From positions 124,001 to 188,000 of the forward strand of contig NZ_WIPK01000005.1 of assembly GCF_012922555.1 (NCBI RefSeq): DNA of 64,000 nucleotides, read 5' to 3'. This DNA comes from Paraclostridium dentum. Its GTDB lineage: Bacteria > Bacillota > Clostridia > Peptostreptococcales > Peptostreptococcaceae. The position numbers and the translations under genes are program-made. Position 1 is the stretch's first letter; every line of letters starts with the position of its first letter. Below the pieces are notes generated by a model that saw nothing but the letters and a program-made list of their open reading frames with translations, was not told where the DNA came from and made no database searches. This document shows positions 1-9,912 of the stretch, piece by piece.

Positions 1-977
1 GATTCATGGAAAATACTAGTACCTTCACTTAAACATAATAAAGTCATAAGCTGAGATTGCATGTCAGTAGGAAATCCAGGATGAGGTGATGTTTTTATTA
101 TATCTATAGGTAAAATTTTACTTGGAGCTTTAAGTTCTAATCCAGCTCCTTTATATTCAATATTACATCCCAATTCTTCTAATCTGCTAACTATAGGGTC
201 CATATGGCTCTTTATAACTCTATCAATTTTTAAATATCCTCCCGTTATAGCACTAGCAATCATATAAGTCCCTATTGCAATTCTATCAGGAATTATTGTA
301 TGTTCGACAGAATGTAATTTATCTACACCCTCAATTTGAATACAACTAGTTCCTGCTCCACTTACTTTTGCTCCCATTAAATTCAAAAAATTTTGCAAGT
401 CTTCTATCTCAGGTTCTCTTGCAGCATTATTTATTATTGTTATTCCCTTTGCTTTTACGGCTGCCAACATCGCATTTTCTGTAGCACCTACACTTGGAAA
501 TGTTAGGTTTATAGTATTTCCTACCAAATACTCTCTATTACAATATATATATCCTCTGTCTTCAGTTATTTTTACACCTAGTTTATCCAAAGCATATAAA
601 TGAAGATCTATCGGTCTAGAACCTATAGAACATCCTCCTGGATAGCTTATACTTATATTGTTAAATCTTCCTATCATTGCCCCCATTACTATAATGGATG
701 ATCTTAATTTTTTCATATACTCTTCTTTAACACTGTTTACATTAACATTTTTACTATCTATATATAAAGTATACTCATTGTATTCAACTTTACATCCTAT
801 GCTTTTCAATATATCAATCATTACATGTACATCTGATATATCCGGAATGTTTTTTATTATATTTTTAGATTCATTTAGTATAGACGCAGCCATTATAGGC
901 AATACAGAGTTTTTTGCTCCTCTTATATCCAGCCTACCTTCTACTTTGTTGCCTCCACTAATTATATACTTTGACAA
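1..977 (-). CDS. murA: UDP-N-acetylglucosamine 1-carboxyvinyltransferase (MurA), C-terminus off the window
   Basis: First committed step of peptidoglycan synthesis: transfers enolpyruvate from PEP to UDP-GlcNAc in the cytosol. The start is a TTG at 975-977 behind a G-rich Shine-Dalgarno (GGGGGG), and the protein begins MSKYIISGGNKVEGRLDI. The first 325 codons are visible, of roughly 420 in the family. The catalytic cysteine motif GGCSIGSRPIDLH is present with Cys116, equivalent to the Cys115 alkylated by fosfomycin in E. coli. It lies 84 bp downstream of murG and reads in the same direction, so it is probably the last gene of that cluster seen here. Firmicutes often carry two MurA paralogues; whether another exists lies outside the window. 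Confidence 0.93.
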   Translation of the reverse strand, partial: MSKYIISGGNKVEGRLDIRGAKNSVLPIMAASILNESKNIIKNIPDISDVHVMIDILKSIGCKVEYNEYTLYIDSKNVNVNSVKEEYMKKLRSSIIVMGAMIGRFNNISISYPGGCSIGSRPIDLHLYALDKLGVKITEDRGYIYCNREYLVGNTINLTFPSVGATENAMLAAVKAKGITIINNAAREPEIEDLQNFLNLMGAKVSGAGTSCIQIEGVDKLHSVEHTIIPDRIAIGTYMIASAITGGYLKIDRVIKSHMDPIVSRLEELGCNIEYKGAGLELKAPSKILPIDIIKTSPHPGFPTDMQSQLMTLLCLSEGTSIFHE

Positions 978-1061
978 AAGTATCCCCCCTAGTAGCAAGT
1001 ATTTTTAGCCTAAAATATAACTTCTTATATTTTTAATACTATGTACTAGAGGGGAAATATG

Positions 1062-2270
1062 TTACTTTTTATTTTTTATACCGATTGTCTTAACTTCTTT
1101 TACTTCATTTTCACTTATTTTTTCATCTTTACTTTCAACTTTAGCCTCTTTTTTCGGCTTTTTATTGTTTCTATTATAAACTTCCATAACTTCTTTATAT
1201 ATTATGTCTATAGCTTCTGGTTTTCCTATTTCTTTACTTGCATTTGACATGTCTATTAAAAGATTTCTGTCTCCTAATAATTTAAACACTGTATCATTTA
1301 AAGTTTCAGCTGTAAGATTTTTTTCTAAAATAGCTATTCCAGCACCTTTGCTTTCTATACTTTTCGCATTGTATTCCTGATGATTTTCTGCTGTATAGGC
1401 TTTAGGTATTATTATAGATGGTTTACCAAGAGCTGTTATCTCAGCTAAGGATATAGCCCCTGCACTTCCTATAACTATATCACAAGCTGCTAATGCACTT
1501 GCCATATCTTCTAAATATGGTACTACTTTTTGATATGGTTTTAACTGTAAGTCACTTATGTCACTCATAAAACCATCATAGAAGTTCTTACCTGTAGCAT
1601 ATATAAACGCTACATCTTCATTAACAAGATCTCTTATTACTACCTTCATAGAATCATTGATTTTTCTTGATCCTCCACTACCTCCGTAGCATAAAACCAT
1701 TTTTTTATCTTCTTGTATTCCTAACTTTCTTCTTGAATTACTTTTTTTAGATATAAGAATCTCTTTTCTAACCGGATTTCCTGTAAGTACTAATTTATTT
1801 CTAGTTTCTTCAGGAAATCTAACATGAGAATCCTCAAAGCTGGTTAAAACTTTAGTTACCATTTTAGCTAAAATTTTATTAGTAACTCCAGGGAAAGAAT
1901 TTTGCTCATGAATTATAGCTGGAACTTTACCCATAGATGCATTGAATAATACAGGTCCACTAACATATCCTCCAGTTCCTATAACAACATCCGGCTTAAA
2001 TTTCTTAACAATCCTTCTTGACTGCTCTAATCCTTTAAATAATTTAAATACTCTTTTAACATTATCAAAATCTATTTTTCTTTTAAACCCTTGTACTGTA
2101 ACAGTTCTTAGTTCATAACCATATTTAGGAACTATTTCAGATTCTATTCCTTTTTCTGTTCCTACAAATACTATTTCAGCATCTGGGTTCTCTTCTTTTA
2201 TCTTATTTGCTATGGCGATGGCAGGGTATACATGCCCTCCTGTTCCTCCACCAGATAATAAAACTTTCAT
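1062..2270 (-). CDS. murG: UDP-GlcNAc:lipid I N-acetylglucosaminyltransferase MurG
   Basis: Adds GlcNAc to lipid I to make lipid II at the inner face of the membrane. The N-terminal glycine-rich loop GGGTGGHVYPA (residues 8-18), the HEQNSFPG motif and the donor-site stretch VIGSAGAISLAEITALGKP are typical of MurG. At 402 residues it is about 40 longer than usual. The excess is a charged C-terminal tail after about residue 365, rich in Lys and Glu. It starts 17 bp after the SEDS gene and is clearly co-transcribed with it. Confidence 0.96.
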   Translation of the reverse strand: MKVLLSGGGTGGHVYPAIAIANKIKEENPDAEIVFVGTEKGIESEIVPKYGYELRTVTVQGFKRKIDFDNVKRVFKLFKGLEQSRRIVKKFKPDVVIGTGGYVSGPVLFNASMGKVPAIIHEQNSFPGVTNKILAKMVTKVLTSFEDSHVRFPEETRNKLVLTGNPVRKEILISKKSNSRRKLGIQEDKKMVLCYGGSGGSRKINDSMKVVIRDLVNEDVAFIYATGKNFYDGFMSDISDLQLKPYQKVVPYLEDMASALAACDIVIGSAGAISLAEITALGKPSIIIPKAYTAENHQEYNAKSIESKGAGIAILEKNLTAETLNDTVFKLLGDRNLLIDMSNASKEIGKPEAIDIIYKEVMEVYNRNNKKPKKEAKVESKDEKISENEVKEVKTIGIKNKK

Positions 2271-2287
2271 TAACTTTCATCTCCTGT

Positions 2288-3418
2288 CTAATTCATTTTT
2301 ACATGCTTAGAGACATTAAGCACAATCCCTACTGCTGCCATAAATATCGTAAGGGAGGTTCCTCCATAACTTATAAATGGTAAGGCGACTCCTGTAACAG
2401 GCATTGATGATGTTGCAACAGCTATATTTAAAGCTGCTTGAATCCCTATTTGACCACCGATACCTACAACAAGCATACATGAAAATACATCAGGACATTT
2501 TATTGCAATTCTTATACATCTATAAACTAAAAATACAAATAGCATTATTACTATTGCACATCCTACAAGCCCAAGTTCTTCTCCTATGATAGCAAATATA
2601 AAATCATTTTGCGGTTCTGGTATATAAAAATACTTTTGTCTACTTTTTCCTAGTCCAAGTCCAAATAGTCCCCCTGACCCAAGTGCATACAACCCTTGTA
2701 TTACTTGATATCCTGCTCCAAGAGGATCTTTAAACGGGTCTATAAATGAAGTAACACGAGCAAGTCTATACGGAGCTGCTAATACCATTACTGCAAATAA
2801 TCCAATTCCTGCTCCAAACATAGCATAAACAATTTTCATATCCATCCCTGCTACGAATATCATTACAAAAGTAACTAAAATTACTGTTCCTGCAGTTGAT
2901 AAATTGGGTTGTAATATTATTAATACAAAGAAAATACTAGGTATTATAAGAAGTGGTATAACTCCTTTTGTTAAAGATTTTATTTTATCGTACTTTAACT
3001 CTATTAATTTAGCAGTTATTATTATTGTTGCAAATTTAGCTAACTCTGCTGGTTGTATTGTTAATCCTCCAACCCCTAACCATCTTTGAGCTCCATTTAA
3101 CGAAGTTCCAAGAGGTGAAAGTACTAATATAAGTAATACGACAACTACTATTCCTAATATTTTTGCATTTTTGTACCAAAATCTATAGTCTATCCTAGAT
3201 GTAAAAATCATAGCAACAAATCCTATGGTTGCATAAATTATATTTCTTTTTAAAAAGAAATAGGAATCATCTAGTTTAAATGTAGATTGTATAAAACTAG
3301 CACTAAAAACCATTATGATCCCTATAAATACTAATAACATTGTTGTATAAAATACCACATTGTCAAAATCAGTTTTTATCCCCCTACTAACACGTTTCTT
3401 TACTATCTCTTTAGGCAT
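2288..3418 (-). CDS. ftsW: SEDS-family peptidoglycan glycosyltransferase (SpoVE/FtsW)
   Basis: A polytopic membrane protein of 376 residues that polymerises lipid II together with a cognate class B PBP. About ten hydrophobic segments are visible, plus the SEDS signatures LGVGGLTIQPAELAKF, PEPQNDFIFAIIGEELG and ALPFISYGGTS near the C-terminus. Its place between murD and murG matches SpoVE in B. subtilis and, from memory, C. difficile. The SpoVD-type partner upstream favours a sporulation role, but a vegetative FtsW role cannot be excluded from sequence. The symbol follows family naming and spoVE is equally likely. Confidence 0.93.
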   Translation of the reverse strand: MPKEIVKKRVSRGIKTDFDNVVFYTTMLLVFIGIIMVFSASFIQSTFKLDDSYFFLKRNIIYATIGFVAMIFTSRIDYRFWYKNAKILGIVVVVLLILVLSPLGTSLNGAQRWLGVGGLTIQPAELAKFATIIITAKLIELKYDKIKSLTKGVIPLLIIPSIFFVLIILQPNLSTAGTVILVTFVMIFVAGMDMKIVYAMFGAGIGLFAVMVLAAPYRLARVTSFIDPFKDPLGAGYQVIQGLYALGSGGLFGLGLGKSRQKYFYIPEPQNDFIFAIIGEELGLVGCAIVIMLFVFLVYRCIRIAIKCPDVFSCMLVVGIGGQIGIQAALNIAVATSSMPVTGVALPFISYGGTSLTIFMAAVGIVLNVSKHVKMN

Positions 3419-3451
3419 TAATTAGACCTACCTCCATTCCCGGTTATATAT

Positions 3452-4810
3452 CTATAATTTATATATATTCTCTTTGAAGTCTAATCCTCTTGCCTCGAAG
3501 TTTGGATACATATCCCAACTTGCACAAGCTGGTGATAATAAAACTACATCCCCTGATTCAGCTATTTCATAAGCTTTTTTAACTGCAGCTTCCATATCTT
3601 CAACTTTTGATATATTATCAATTCCATGTTCTTTTGCCGTTGTTTCTATTTTTTCTGCAGTCTGTCCTAATAGGACTAAAGCCTTAACATTTTTAGTTGC
3701 ATATTTAATCATTTCAGTAAAATCACTTTGCTTTTCATATCCTCCAGCTATTAAAACTATAGGTTTTTCATATGAAGTTATAGCTTTTATAGTTGAATCT
3801 GGGTTTGTTCCTTTAGAGTCATTTACAAACATAATACCATCTTTATTTGTAACAAACTCTAATCTATGCTCTACACCTTTAAATGTTCTTAATGTGTCTA
3901 TTATAACGTCAGTATCGATATTTAATACGTATGCCATTAAAATAGCCGACATAGCATTTTCTAAATTGTGGTTTCCTGGTAAGCTCAATTCAGATTTATT
4001 CATAAGAACTAATTCTTCACCATCTACCTTTATAACTATATTGTTATTTTTATCTAGATATGCACCTTGCTTTACTTCTTCTTTTATTGAGAAGTATAAA
4101 ACATTTCCATTGCTGCTTTCACCTAAATCTCTAACAATAGAATCATCATAGTTTAATATAGTAAAATCCGCCTTGTCTTGATTCTTAAATATTCTAGCTT
4201 TAGCATTTATATAGTTTTCCATAGTATGATGTCTATTTAAATGATCTTCTGTAATATTTATTATAGTACTTACTTTAGGTTTAAAGTCTTCTATACTTTC
4301 TAATTGGAAGCTACTTAACTCTGTTACAAGATATGAGTTTTCATTAGTTAAATCAACAGTGTCTATAACTGGATTACCTATATTTCCAACTATATATGTA
4401 TCTTTATTTGCTTTTTTAAACATCTCTCCTACTAAGCTAGTAGTAGTAGTTTTTCCATTTGTTCCTGTTATTCCTATGAATGTAGGGTTTTTAGATAATT
4501 TATATGCTAATTCAACTTCTCCTATTATTTTAATGCCTTCAGATTTTATTTTTTCTATAAAAGGCAAGTCTAAAGGAACTCCAGGAGATACTATAGTTAA
4601 ATCTATATTTTCTATATTTTCAAGGTGTTTACCTAAAACATATTCTATATTATCTAAATTATCTATTTCTTCTATTATTCCTTCTAATTTTTCCTTAGGT
4701 TTTATATCATTTACTATGATATTTGCACCTAATTTATTTAATTTTTTTATAGTTGATACGCCAGTTTTTGCTAGTCCTACAAGTAAGACATTTTTATTTT
4801 TTAAATCCAT
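3452..4810 (-). CDS. murD: UDP-N-acetylmuramoylalanine--D-glutamate ligase MurD
   Basis: ATP-dependent ligase adding D-Glu to UDP-MurNAc-L-Ala in the cytosol. Its 452 residues match the family. The order is an N-terminal Rossmann-like UDP-binding domain (NVLLVGLAKTGVSTIKKL), a central ATPase with P-loop GITGTNGKTTTT near residue 115, and a C-terminal domain with FVNDSKGTNPDST and LLSPACASWD. It is 18 bp downstream of mraY and 33 bp upstream of the SEDS gene, so translation and transcription are likely linked. Confidence 0.96.
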   Translation of the reverse strand: MDLKNKNVLLVGLAKTGVSTIKKLNKLGANIIVNDIKPKEKLEGIIEEIDNLDNIEYVLGKHLENIENIDLTIVSPGVPLDLPFIEKIKSEGIKIIGEVELAYKLSKNPTFIGITGTNGKTTTTSLVGEMFKKANKDTYIVGNIGNPVIDTVDLTNENSYLVTELSSFQLESIEDFKPKVSTIINITEDHLNRHHTMENYINAKARIFKNQDKADFTILNYDDSIVRDLGESSNGNVLYFSIKEEVKQGAYLDKNNNIVIKVDGEELVLMNKSELSLPGNHNLENAMSAILMAYVLNIDTDVIIDTLRTFKGVEHRLEFVTNKDGIMFVNDSKGTNPDSTIKAITSYEKPIVLIAGGYEKQSDFTEMIKYATKNVKALVLLGQTAEKIETTAKEHGIDNISKVEDMEAAVKKAYEIAESGDVVLLSPACASWDMYPNFEARGLDFKENIYKL

Positions 4811-4828
4811 TGCTCTAACCCCCGTAAA

Positions 4829-5791
4829 TTAGAATACTGCTATTATACCTATCCAAGCTAATACTATAGATGTTATCCAGAATACAAATATAACTTTTGT
4901 TTCAGGCCATCCACATTGCTCAAAGTGATGATGTATAGGTGCCATTTTGAATATTCTTTTCTTTCTTAGTTTATAAGAACCTACTTGAAGTATAACAGAT
5001 ATAGCTTCTGCGAAATAAATACCTCCAACTATAGGTATTATAAGAACATTATTTGTAAGTACTGCAAATGAAATAACAGCCCCTCCTAATGCCATAGATC
5101 CTGTATCACCCATAAATACTCTTGCAGGATATGAGTTGAATCCTAAGAATCCTATACATGCACCTACTGTAGCTGCTGCTAGTATAGCTACATCTGTATA
5201 TCCATAATTAGCTGCAAGTAACATAAAGAATCCAGATACTATAACAGTTATTCCTGATGCTAATCCATCTAATCCATCTGTTAAGTTTACTGCATTTACA
5301 GTTCCAAGTATTACAAATACCATAACAGGTACATATAACGGCCCTAAATTAATCGTAAAGCTTGTAAATGGTATTAATAATTGAGCAGCACTTGGTGAAT
5401 TAGTATATTGATAATATGCTAAAAGTGTTGCTAAAGCAATTTGTAGTAAAATCTTTTGATATGCTTTTAATCCTAATGATCTTTTAAATTTAATCTTTAA
5501 AAAGTCATCTACAAATCCTACAAAACCAAATCCTGTTATACATAAAAGCCCCATTGTCATATCTGAGCTTACTTTTGTTCTTGTAAGAACTGTAACTAGT
5601 ATTGCTACTATCATCATTATACCACCCATTGTAGGTGTTCCATTTTTTTGTAAATGTGTCTGTGGTCCATCATCTCTTACAGTTTGACCGAACTTAAACT
5701 TAGTTAACATAGGTATAAAAATCGGTCCTAGTATAATCACTATTAGAAATGAAATCATCGCTGTATACGTAAGTTGTGTTATTCCTAACAT
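4829..5791 (-). CDS. mraY: phospho-N-acetylmuramoyl-pentapeptide transferase MraY
   Basis: Integral membrane enzyme moving phospho-MurNAc-pentapeptide from UDP to undecaprenyl phosphate, giving lipid I. The family motifs are visible in order: DDGPQTHLQKNGTPTMGG near residue 40, the Asp pair in GFVGFVDDFLKI, NAVNLTDGLDGLASG, and MAPIHHHFEQCGW near residue 285. Its 320 residues and roughly ten membrane segments are normal. It lies between murF and murD, as in most dcw clusters. Confidence 0.97.
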   Translation of the reverse strand: MLGITQLTYTAMISFLIVIILGPIFIPMLTKFKFGQTVRDDGPQTHLQKNGTPTMGGIMMIVAILVTVLTRTKVSSDMTMGLLCITGFGFVGFVDDFLKIKFKRSLGLKAYQKILLQIALATLLAYYQYTNSPSAAQLLIPFTSFTINLGPLYVPVMVFVILGTVNAVNLTDGLDGLASGITVIVSGFFMLLAANYGYTDVAILAAATVGACIGFLGFNSYPARVFMGDTGSMALGGAVISFAVLTNNVLIIPIVGGIYFAEAISVILQVGSYKLRKKRIFKMAPIHHHFEQCGWPETKVIFVFWITSIVLAWIGIIAVF

Positions 5792-5833
5792 AATATAACT
5801 CCTCTCCCTCGCTGGCTATTTCTTAATTATTGT

Positions 5834-7207
5834 CTACCTGCTTAAATATTGTACTATATTTTCTAATTGCATACCTCTAGACGCCTTAACTAAAACTACG
5901 TCATCCTTATTTATTATATCACTTAATTTCTCGATTGCTATTTCTTTATTGTCAAAATGGTACACATTAGAACTATTTAAAGCTAGTTTAATTGCTTCAT
6001 CACTTATAAACTTTGAGCTTTCTCCTATTGTTATTAAAACATCTACATTTTCCTTTGCATATCCTCCTACAAGTCTATGACCATACTCTGAATGTTCTCC
6101 CATCTCAAACATATCTCCAAGTATTGCTACTCTTCTTTTTTCATATCTCCCTAATATATCTAATGCAGCTTTCATAGAATCTGGGCTTGCATTATATGCA
6201 TCATTAATTATTGTTAAATCATCTTTTTTAATAATATCCAATCTCATCTTACTTGCTTTGAAGTTTTTAAGACCTTCTTTTATATCTTTTAAATCCATTT
6301 CTAAGCTTAATCCTACAAGTATAGCTGCCATTGCATTATATATATTGTGTTTTCCAACTGTAGGTATATATATTTCCTCTTTGTTATTATCTATCATACA
6401 TGTAAATCTTAGTTCTTCTTCTCCTATAGAGTACTCTGTACAATATATATCATTATTGTGGTCAAATCCAAAAGTTTTTAAATCATAATTTAATTTATCT
6501 TTACATATTTTTTTTAGATATTCATCGTCTCCATTTACTATTAGAGTGTTAGATTCGTCAAAGTTTGAAGTGATTTCTAGCTTAGCTTTTAATATGCCTT
6601 CTTGAGATCCTAAATTTTCTATATGAGATAATCCTATATTTGATATTACTCCTATCTTAGGATTAACCATATTTGCTAAATACTCTATTTCGTTAAAATG
6701 AGACATTCCCATTTCTATTATTGCACAATCATGACTAGAGTTTAAATTGAACAGTGTAAGAGGAACCCCTATATGATTATTGAAATTCCCTTCATTTTTT
6801 AGAGTATTAAATTTTGTTGATATAGCTGCATATATCATGTCTTTTGTTGTAGTTTTTCCGACACTACCTGTAACTCCAATATATGGTATTTCAAATTTGC
6901 ATTTATAAAAATTCGCTATATCTCCAAGAGCCTTCGTTGTATCTTCTACTTCTATTAAATTTATATCCGAACTTTCAAATTTTATGCTATTACTTATGTT
7001 TTTTATAAAAGTTTTACATCCATTTTCATATGCTGACTGCATAAATTTATGTCCGTCTAGGCTTTCACCTATTATAGCTATAAATACATCCGTAGATTTT
7101 GCTTTTCTACTATCTATAACTATATTTTGTATTTCATCTGATTCATTACCTTTTACCAACGTACCTTTAGTTGCTATAACTAGTTCTTTTATAGATAAAG
7201 ATTCCAT
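5834..7207 (-). CDS. murF: UDP-MurNAc-tripeptide--D-Ala-D-Ala ligase MurF
   Basis: Adds D-Ala-D-Ala to the UDP-MurNAc-tripeptide, the last cytosolic step before MraY. The 457-residue protein has the Mur-ligase P-loop GVTGSVGKTTTKDMI near residue 110, the NEGNFNNHIGVPLTL signature that separates MurF from MurE, and NDAYNASPDSMKAALD in the C-terminal half. It is the first gene of the murF-mraY-murD-SEDS-murG-murA run. A strong hairpin separates it from spoVD upstream, so it probably has its own promoter in the 248-bp gap. Confidence 0.96.
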   Translation of the reverse strand: MESLSIKELVIATKGTLVKGNESDEIQNIVIDSRKAKSTDVFIAIIGESLDGHKFMQSAYENGCKTFIKNISNSIKFESSDINLIEVEDTTKALGDIANFYKCKFEIPYIGVTGSVGKTTTKDMIYAAISTKFNTLKNEGNFNNHIGVPLTLFNLNSSHDCAIIEMGMSHFNEIEYLANMVNPKIGVISNIGLSHIENLGSQEGILKAKLEITSNFDESNTLIVNGDDEYLKKICKDKLNYDLKTFGFDHNNDIYCTEYSIGEEELRFTCMIDNNKEEIYIPTVGKHNIYNAMAAILVGLSLEMDLKDIKEGLKNFKASKMRLDIIKKDDLTIINDAYNASPDSMKAALDILGRYEKRRVAILGDMFEMGEHSEYGHRLVGGYAKENVDVLITIGESSKFISDEAIKLALNSSNVYHFDNKEIAIEKLSDIINKDDVVLVKASRGMQLENIVQYLSR

Positions 7208-7349
7208 ACTAAACCTCCTTAATTAAAGTAAATCTCCTTAAATATTATAAATCTTTTTATATTCATCATCTATACTTATAATATTTTAATATATAATTTT
7301 ATAGAATACTAATTATTTTACACTTTTGTAAACCTTTAGAAATCCTAAT

Positions 7350-7386
7350 AAAGAGCAATGTATATAAATTATATACATTGCTCTTT
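7350..7386 (-). terminator. terminator after spoVD
   Basis: An 18-bp perfect inverted repeat (arms 7350-7367 and 7369-7386, outer bases AAAGAGCAATG) with A-rich and T-rich ends, so it could act on either strand. It follows the spoVD stop by about 70 bp and splits the dcw cluster into two transcription blocks. The remaining 7208-7349 is AT-rich and must hold the murF promoter, which I could not place firmly. Confidence 0.85.
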
Positions 7387-7455
7387 AAATTATTAACTCA
7401 TTAATTATATACTATATATTAATATTTTTGAAGATGTTTATTCCTATATTGTCTT

Positions 7456-9435
7456 TTAATTATCTGTGTAAATTACTATTCCAGAATCCTGTGGTACTTC
7501 TGATCCTGCAGGAGGGAAAATTTCTTTAACCTTTGCACTTCCATCAACCTCTGTGTCTGTATCTTGTATCGGTTTTAATTTGTTTTCTTCTAATACCTTT
7601 AAAGCATCTTCTATACTTAAGTCAACAATATTTGGTACCTTTACCTTAGGTTTTTCATATTCTTGCTTTTCTTCATCAGTATATTTAGGTTCAACCCCTA
7701 AATATTTTAGCGAATCATTCATGATTTCTTTTACTATAGGTCCTGCTGTTGTACTACCAAATGCACTAACACCAGTTGGTTCATCTACTATAGCTAATAC
7801 TACTATTTGTGGATCATCACAAGGAGCTATCCCCACAAAAGAACATATATATTTACCTTGTGCATACTTACCATCTATAACCTTTTGTGCTGTTCCTGTT
7901 TTACCACCTATTTTAAATCCAGGTATATATGCAGCTTTACCAGATCCTTCACTTACAACAGATTCAGCTATTTCTAACATTTTTTTAGATGTATCTTCTG
8001 ATATTACTTGTCTAACTACCTTTGGTTTTATATTTTCTGTTACGTTTCCTTGATTATCAACTTTTGATTTAACTACTCTAGGTTCCATAAGTTTTCCATC
8101 ATTTGCTATTGCACCTATTGCACTTATTAATTGCATAGGAGTAACGGATATCGATTGCCCAAATGATATAGTTGCTAACTCTACAGGTCCTACATTTTTT
8201 TCATTATATAAAATACCTTTAGCTTCTCCAGGTAAATCTATATTAGTTTTATCCATGAATCCAAATCCTTCTATATAATCATACATTTTAGACACCCCTA
8301 ATCTTTGCCCTAACTCAACAAAAACTGGGTTACAAGAATTTTGAACTGCCTGTTTAAATTCTTGAGCGCCATGCGGTCTATAATGTCTCCAACATTTCAA
8401 TTTTCTTCCACCTACAGTAACACTACCTGTACATACAAATTTTTCTCCATCTTTTATAACACCCTCTTCTACAGATGCGGATGATGTTATAAGTTTGAAA
8501 GTAGATCCTGGTTCATACGTATCACTAACTGCAGGGTTTCTCCACATTGAGAAATATCCTTTTATTTTGTCTTTATCACTATATTTTTCAAGCTCTTCTT
8601 CGTAGTATGGATATATAGGCGTTCTTGAATCATTTGGATCATAGTCAGGTTTTGATGCCATAGATAAAATATCACCGGTTTTTGGATCTAAAGCTATTGC
8701 CGTAACTCTTTTAGCATTATTTATTTCATAAGCTTTTTGAACTGCTTTTTCAGTATAGTGTTGAATTACTTCATCTATACTAAGAACTAATCCATTTCCT
8801 TGCACTGGCTCATAATATTTTTCCATACCATGAGGAATTTCTCTTCCTGATGCATCAGTACTAACAATAAGTCTTCCTGGTTTTCCTTTCAAGTGTTTAT
8901 CATATTGCATTTCTATCCCAGCAATTCCTGTTGCATCGTCTGATGTATGTCCGATTACGTATGGAGCAAAATTTCCATATGGATAATATCTTTGATTATC
9001 CTCAGCTACCCATATCCCTGGTAATTTAGAGTCTCTTATTTTCTCTGCTGTTTTATCATCTATCCATCTTTTTACTTTTACCAAAGCCATGTTTTTCTTT
9101 TTTAACAATTTTAAAACATCATCATAGTCTTCACCTATCATTTCAGATATTACCTTAGCTGATTTTTCTTTGTCTTTAACTTCAACCGGTTTAGCCCAAA
9201 CTGTATACTTAGTAACACTTACAGCAAGCTCTTTCATATTTCTATCATATATAGTACCTCTTTTAGGTTCTATTGGTATATCTCTTGTTTGCTGATCTAA
9301 AGCTTTTTCTGTAAGCCAATCCCCTTTAATTATTTGTAAGTATCCAGTCCTAAATATAAGCATCGTAAAAACAAAGCATGCTAGTATTAAAACAATTACT
9401 AACCTTTTTTTACTCAATCTCTTTATTTTACTCAA
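7456..9435 (-). CDS. spoVD: class B penicillin-binding protein, SpoVD type, with PASTA domain
   Basis: Membrane-anchored D,D-transpeptidase that crosslinks peptidoglycan with a SEDS partner. One N-terminal membrane segment (residues 11-29) is followed by a dimerisation domain, then the transpeptidase domain with STFK (Ser311), SCN (367-369) and KTGT (512-515). A single PASTA domain covers about 597-657. Cys348 and Cys368 sit at the spacing of the Cys pair that forms a redox-switch disulfide in B. subtilis SpoVD. The length (659) and PASTA domain fit SpoVD better than FtsI/PBP2B. It is 11 bp downstream of the ftsL-like gene. Confidence 0.9.
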   Translation of the reverse strand: MSKIKRLSKKRLVIVLILACFVFTMLIFRTGYLQIIKGDWLTEKALDQQTRDIPIEPKRGTIYDRNMKELAVSVTKYTVWAKPVEVKDKEKSAKVISEMIGEDYDDVLKLLKKKNMALVKVKRWIDDKTAEKIRDSKLPGIWVAEDNQRYYPYGNFAPYVIGHTSDDATGIAGIEMQYDKHLKGKPGRLIVSTDASGREIPHGMEKYYEPVQGNGLVLSIDEVIQHYTEKAVQKAYEINNAKRVTAIALDPKTGDILSMASKPDYDPNDSRTPIYPYYEEELEKYSDKDKIKGYFSMWRNPAVSDTYEPGSTFKLITSSASVEEGVIKDGEKFVCTGSVTVGGRKLKCWRHYRPHGAQEFKQAVQNSCNPVFVELGQRLGVSKMYDYIEGFGFMDKTNIDLPGEAKGILYNEKNVGPVELATISFGQSISVTPMQLISAIGAIANDGKLMEPRVVKSKVDNQGNVTENIKPKVVRQVISEDTSKKMLEIAESVVSEGSGKAAYIPGFKIGGKTGTAQKVIDGKYAQGKYICSFVGIAPCDDPQIVVLAIVDEPTGVSAFGSTTAGPIVKEIMNDSLKYLGVEPKYTDEEKQEYEKPKVKVPNIVDLSIEDALKVLEENKLKPIQDTDTEVDGSAKVKEIFPPAGSEVPQDSGIVIYTDN

Positions 9436-9446
9436 GCAAATCCCCC

Positions 9447-9803
9447 CTAATTAGGTACTTCTATGTACTTCATCTGACTTTCTTTAGGATAGTCCATCCC
9501 TAATTTCTCATTAGCTTTCTTTTCTATATCTCTACTTCTAGTTAATAGATCTACATCTACTTGTAAATTTTCTTTTTCTATAGTTTTATTATGTAACTCA
9601 GACTCTAAATCCCCGATTTTATATTTTAATTTTGCAACTTCACTATATCCATACATACACGCAAAAATTATACAACAAACACTTGCTACAACTCCTAACT
9701 TTATAACCCACTTTGTAATTTTTTTTACCATTCTTCTTTTATAGATATTCTTTTTATTTGCTCTATATTCATTTATATCTTTTATTTTATTTTTTCTTTT
9801 CAT
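9447..9803 (-). CDS. FtsL-like septum-formation protein
   Basis: A 118-residue bitopic protein with a basic N-terminus, one membrane segment (about residues 33-52) and a predicted coiled coil (about 55-90, with YKIGDLESELHNKTIEKEN). Size, topology and position between rsmH and the class B PBP are those of FtsL/DivIC, which scaffolds the divisome or forespore septum. Sequence identity in this family is low, so the call rests on context and architecture. Confidence 0.75.
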   Translation of the reverse strand: MKRKNKIKDINEYRANKKNIYKRRMVKKITKWVIKLGVVASVCCIIFACMYGYSEVAKLKYKIGDLESELHNKTIEKENLQVDVDLLTRSRDIEKKANEKLGMDYPKESQMKYIEVPN

Positions 9804-9912
9804 ACATATCCCCTTACTTTTTTATAAATAAATAGATATATATTATATTTAACTTTCTATATACTCCTTCCTTTTTAGTCTTAATACAAAATTAAAACAA
9901 TAAAAAACAAAA

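Noticed and set aside
658-1008. Plus-strand open frame of 116 codons
   Set aside because: It is antisense to the 5' part of murA, whose TTG start and conserved residues are clear on the other strand.
4359-4832. Plus-strand open frame of 157 codons
   Set aside because: Antisense shadow of murD; no ribosome site and no protein-like composition.
7553-8053. Plus-strand open frame of 166 codons
   Set aside because: Antisense shadow of the spoVD 3' half, which carries the KTGT and PASTA motifs on the minus strand.
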